In this document: positions 7,214-8,744 of the stretch, piece by piece
How the letters are laid out: the number at the start of each line of letters is the position of its first letter
Numbering within the stretch: position 1 is the first letter of the stretch
Assembly (NCBI GenBank): GCA_030039005.1
Contig: JASHQT010000323.1
Coordinates: 1 to 8,744, forward strand
Length of the DNA stretch: 8,744 nucleotides
From: Bryobacteraceae bacterium
GTDB lineage: Bacteria; Acidobacteriota; Terriglobia; Bryobacterales; Bryobacteraceae
Direction of reading: 5' to 3'
Made by a program: the position numbers and the translations under genes
The notes under the pieces: model-generated
Database searches by the model: none
What the model was told of the DNA's origin: nothing
Seen by the model: only the letters and a program-made list of their open reading frames with translations

Positions 7214-7882
7214 ATGAGCGCCCGGCCGGCGATCCGCGAACAGAGCAAGCACCAGCAACGCACCGAAGCCACGCGGCGCGCGCTGCTCGAAGCTGCCCGC
7301 CGGATTTTCGCGCGCGACGGCTTTGAAGCCTCGCGGATCGAGGATATCGCCAGCGCCACCGGCCACACGCGCGGCGCATTTTACGCCCATTTCACGAGCA
7401 AGGAGGATTTGTTCTTCGCGCTGCTGGAGCAGGATGCAGGCGAACGCCTGCGCGTCTTGGGCGCTGTCCTGGAAAAATATGCCAGTCCCGAGGAGCGCTT
7501 GCAGGCCTTGCGCAAGTATTATGTCGCGCGTGTCGCGGATCGCCAATGGGTTCTGCTCACGCTTGAGTTTAAGCTGTTTGCGTTGCGTCATCCCAAGCTA
7601 CGCGCCCGCCTGGCGCGGACCCATCGCCGGATTCGTGAGTCTCTGAAGCTGGAGATGATCAGCAAACTGATTCCGGAGTTGATGCGCGGGGGCCGCGAAT
7701 CCCGCGAGCTCCGCCGCGTGGCGCTCGAAGCCGTGCTGAACGGTTTGGTGTTGGAACACGCCTACGACCCGGAAACTCTTTCCCAGACGCAAGCCGTAAC
7801 CGTGCTCGGCCGCATGTTCGATGTTCTGATGCCGCCGCATCCTAATCGGCCGGAGGCGCATCGCGTAAACGGCGCGATTTAG
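7214..7882 (+). CDS. TetR-family transcriptional repressor of the efflux operon
   Basis: This is a one-component ligand-responsive repressor of 222 residues, the usual TetR size. The N-terminal DNA-binding domain is clear: helix 1 at about 17-34 (TEATRRALLEAARRIFAR), DGFEASRIEDIASATG, then the recognition region HTRGAFYAHFTSKEDLF at 51-67. The C-terminal part (LLTLEFKLFALRHPKLRARL and onward) is helical and looks like the ligand-binding/dimerisation domain of the BetI/AcrR sort, with less certainty. The start at 7214 is the first ATG before the DNA-binding domain; an upstream extension would read through the operator. The SD (CAGG three bases upstream) is weak. Placed divergently from the pump genes with a shared palindrome, it most likely represses both itself and the operon until a pump substrate binds. 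Confidence 0.93.
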   Translation: MSARPAIREQSKHQQRTEATRRALLEAARRIFARDGFEASRIEDIASATGHTRGAFYAHFTSKEDLFFALLEQDAGERLRVLGAVLEKYASPEERLQALRKYYVARVADRQWVLLTLEFKLFALRHPKLRARLARTHRRIRESLKLEMISKLIPELMRGGRESRELRRVALEAVLNGLVLEHAYDPETLSQTQAVTVLGRMFDVLMPPHPNRPEAHRVNGAI

Positions 7883-7888
7883 CGTTCT

Positions 7889-8683
7889 CTAGAATGCCCG
7901 GCAACGCTCGGCAAGCAGGCCCGTGGCCTGGGTGAGGTCGAGGTCGGCGACCAGCAGTCCCTCCTGGCCGTAAGGCTGATAGCACAGCAGCGTTCCATCG
8001 GGATTGACGATTGCGGAAGTAGTGGGCGAGCCGGCGCTGGCGACGTTGACGCTCGCGAAATAGCAGGTATTCTCCGCTGCGCGGCACAGCATCGCTTTCT
8101 CGTGGAACGAATTCGCCGGATCGGCGAACGTAGCGGGCGCGTACCCACCGGGCTCGGCCTCGTGAAAGTGTGGATGAAACACGATCTGCGCGCCACGCCG
8201 CGCGGCCCAACGCACTGTCTCGGGATAGCGCCAGCCTTCGTGGCAGATCGCGATCCCGAACTTCACCGAACCGATTTCGAAGATTTGCCGGCCGGCCCCG
8301 AACGAATACGTCGCTTCTTCGGAAGGATCAATCTGGGTCTTATTTTGAAATCCGGCCACTGTTCCATCTGGATTGATGACGAGCGCCGAAATCAGCAAGC
8401 TTCTATCGATGACGCGTTCGGTGCCGAGCACCACGCCCACATTCGCCTGGCGCGCGGCGGCTTGTACTCGCGACCACGCGCATTCGAGGAACTGAGCGTC
8501 GGGCGGCGGCATGCGCCTGCCGGGCGTTCGATAACCGGGTACGAAACACTCCGGGAAGCAAATGATCTCTGCACGCTCGCGCGCGGCCTGCGCGATGCCC
8601 TCCTCGGCCAGCGCGATCGATTCCTCCGGTGTCGGCGGGAATCGAAGATTGGCTAACGCGACCCGCAAATTCGCTGCCGGCAT
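7889..8683 (-). CDS. Nitrilase-superfamily carbon-nitrogen hydrolase
   Basis: This is a cytoplasmic thiol amidohydrolase of the CN_hydrolase fold, 264 residues, as for single-domain members. The Glu-Lys-Cys triad is intact: Glu45 in IICFPECFVPGY, Lys115 in FQNKTQIDPSEE and Cys147 in GIAICHEGWRYPE. The second glutamate around 122-123 may also help catalysis. The overall pattern (PDGTVAGFQNKTQ, then AARRGAQIVFHPHFHE and NPDGTLLCYQPYGQEGLL) suggests an aliphatic amidase or omega-amidase/carbamoylputrescine amidase-like branch, but the substrate cannot be assigned. The ATG at 8683 is chosen because GGAGAGGG lies five bases upstream; a TTG at 8704 would add seven residues without support. It is convergent with the TetR gene across six bases, so it is not part of the efflux divergon. 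Confidence 0.92.
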   Translation of the reverse strand: MPAANLRVALANLRFPPTPEESIALAEEGIAQAARERAEIICFPECFVPGYRTPGRRMPPPDAQFLECAWSRVQAAARQANVGVVLGTERVIDRSLLISALVINPDGTVAGFQNKTQIDPSEEATYSFGAGRQIFEIGSVKFGIAICHEGWRYPETVRWAARRGAQIVFHPHFHEAEPGGYAPATFADPANSFHEKAMLCRAAENTCYFASVNVASAGSPTTSAIVNPDGTLLCYQPYGQEGLLVADLDLTQATGLLAERCRAF

Positions 8684-8684
8684 T

Positions 8685-8744
8685 TCAACCCTCTCCGGCC
8701 GCAACCGCCAACGGCTTCTTCGCCGGGTGGATCGTGATCACCAA
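8685..8744 (-). CDS. C-terminal end of an upstream gene (partial, uncertain)
   Basis: One frame entering from the right edge is open for 19 codons (LVITIHPAKKPLAVAAGEG) and ends in TGA at 8685-8687, one base before the hydrolase ATG. The stop lies immediately after the hydrolase's SD, an arrangement typical of translationally coupled operon genes. The fragment is too short to identify, and an open frame of this length could occur by chance. Confidence 0.35.
   Translation of the reverse strand: MVITIHPAKKPLAVAAGEG
8689..8696 (-). promoter_or_regulatory. Shine-Dalgarno site deciding the hydrolase start
   Basis: GGAGAGGG on the minus strand, five bases ahead of the ATG at 8683, favours that start over the in-frame TTG at 8704. 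It overlaps the last codons of the putative upstream gene. Confidence 0.7.

Noticed and set aside
7150..7368. A 73-codon N-terminal extension of the TolC-like protein
   Set aside because: It overlaps the TetR coding region and the shared promoter, and would hide the clear signal peptide that begins at 7149.
7882..7897. A six-pair hairpin between the convergent TetR and hydrolase stops
   Set aside because: The stem is short, includes a G.U pair and has no U-tract; likely chance.

Overview
The window is a GC-rich bacterial chromosomal segment that fits an Acidobacteriota genome, perhaps near Solibacter/Bryobacter. That placement is an inference. It rests on the high GC content, a Tat-dependent secreted amidase, and a TolC-like protein whose long N-terminal extension (ending in an IQIGGDFQGSV stretch) I associate with that phylum. 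I see no RNA gene, CRISPR array, insertion sequence or phage gene. Coding density is high, with no gap above about 155 bases.

Layout. Bases 1-1493 (minus strand) hold most of a Tat-exported amidase-signature enzyme close to bacterial peptide amidase; its C-terminus runs off the left edge. Divergent from it, 44 bases away, is a complete aquaporin Z gene (1538-2266, plus). It ends in a strong hairpin that contains its stop codon and faces a small uncharacterised gene on the minus strand (about 2286-2600). A 152-base upstream region follows, with a small dyad just ahead of the small gene.

The core of the window is a drug-efflux divergon. Reading leftward from 7149 are a TolC-like outer-membrane factor (5614-7149), an EmrA/HlyD-type periplasmic adaptor (4358-5617, ATGA overlap with the first) and an EmrB/DHA2-type 14-TM proton antiporter (2753-4342). 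Together they encode a complete tripartite pump spanning both membranes. Reading rightward from 7214 is a TetR-family repressor. Between them lies an AT-rich island of about 45 bases holding an 8+8 bp palindrome that overlaps a consensus TATAAT box and the likely promoters in both directions. This is the usual design of a ligand-responsive, autoregulated efflux operon.

At the right edge, convergent with the TetR gene (6-base gap), is a nitrilase-superfamily carbon-nitrogen hydrolase (7889-8683, minus) with its Glu-Lys-Cys triad intact. It appears to be translationally coupled to an upstream gene of which only the last 19 codons are visible.

Nothing here looks like an undescribed system. The most useful leads are the operator/promoter arrangement of the pump, the near-leaderless TetR transcript, the unrecognised small protein and the stop-codon hairpin after aqpZ.
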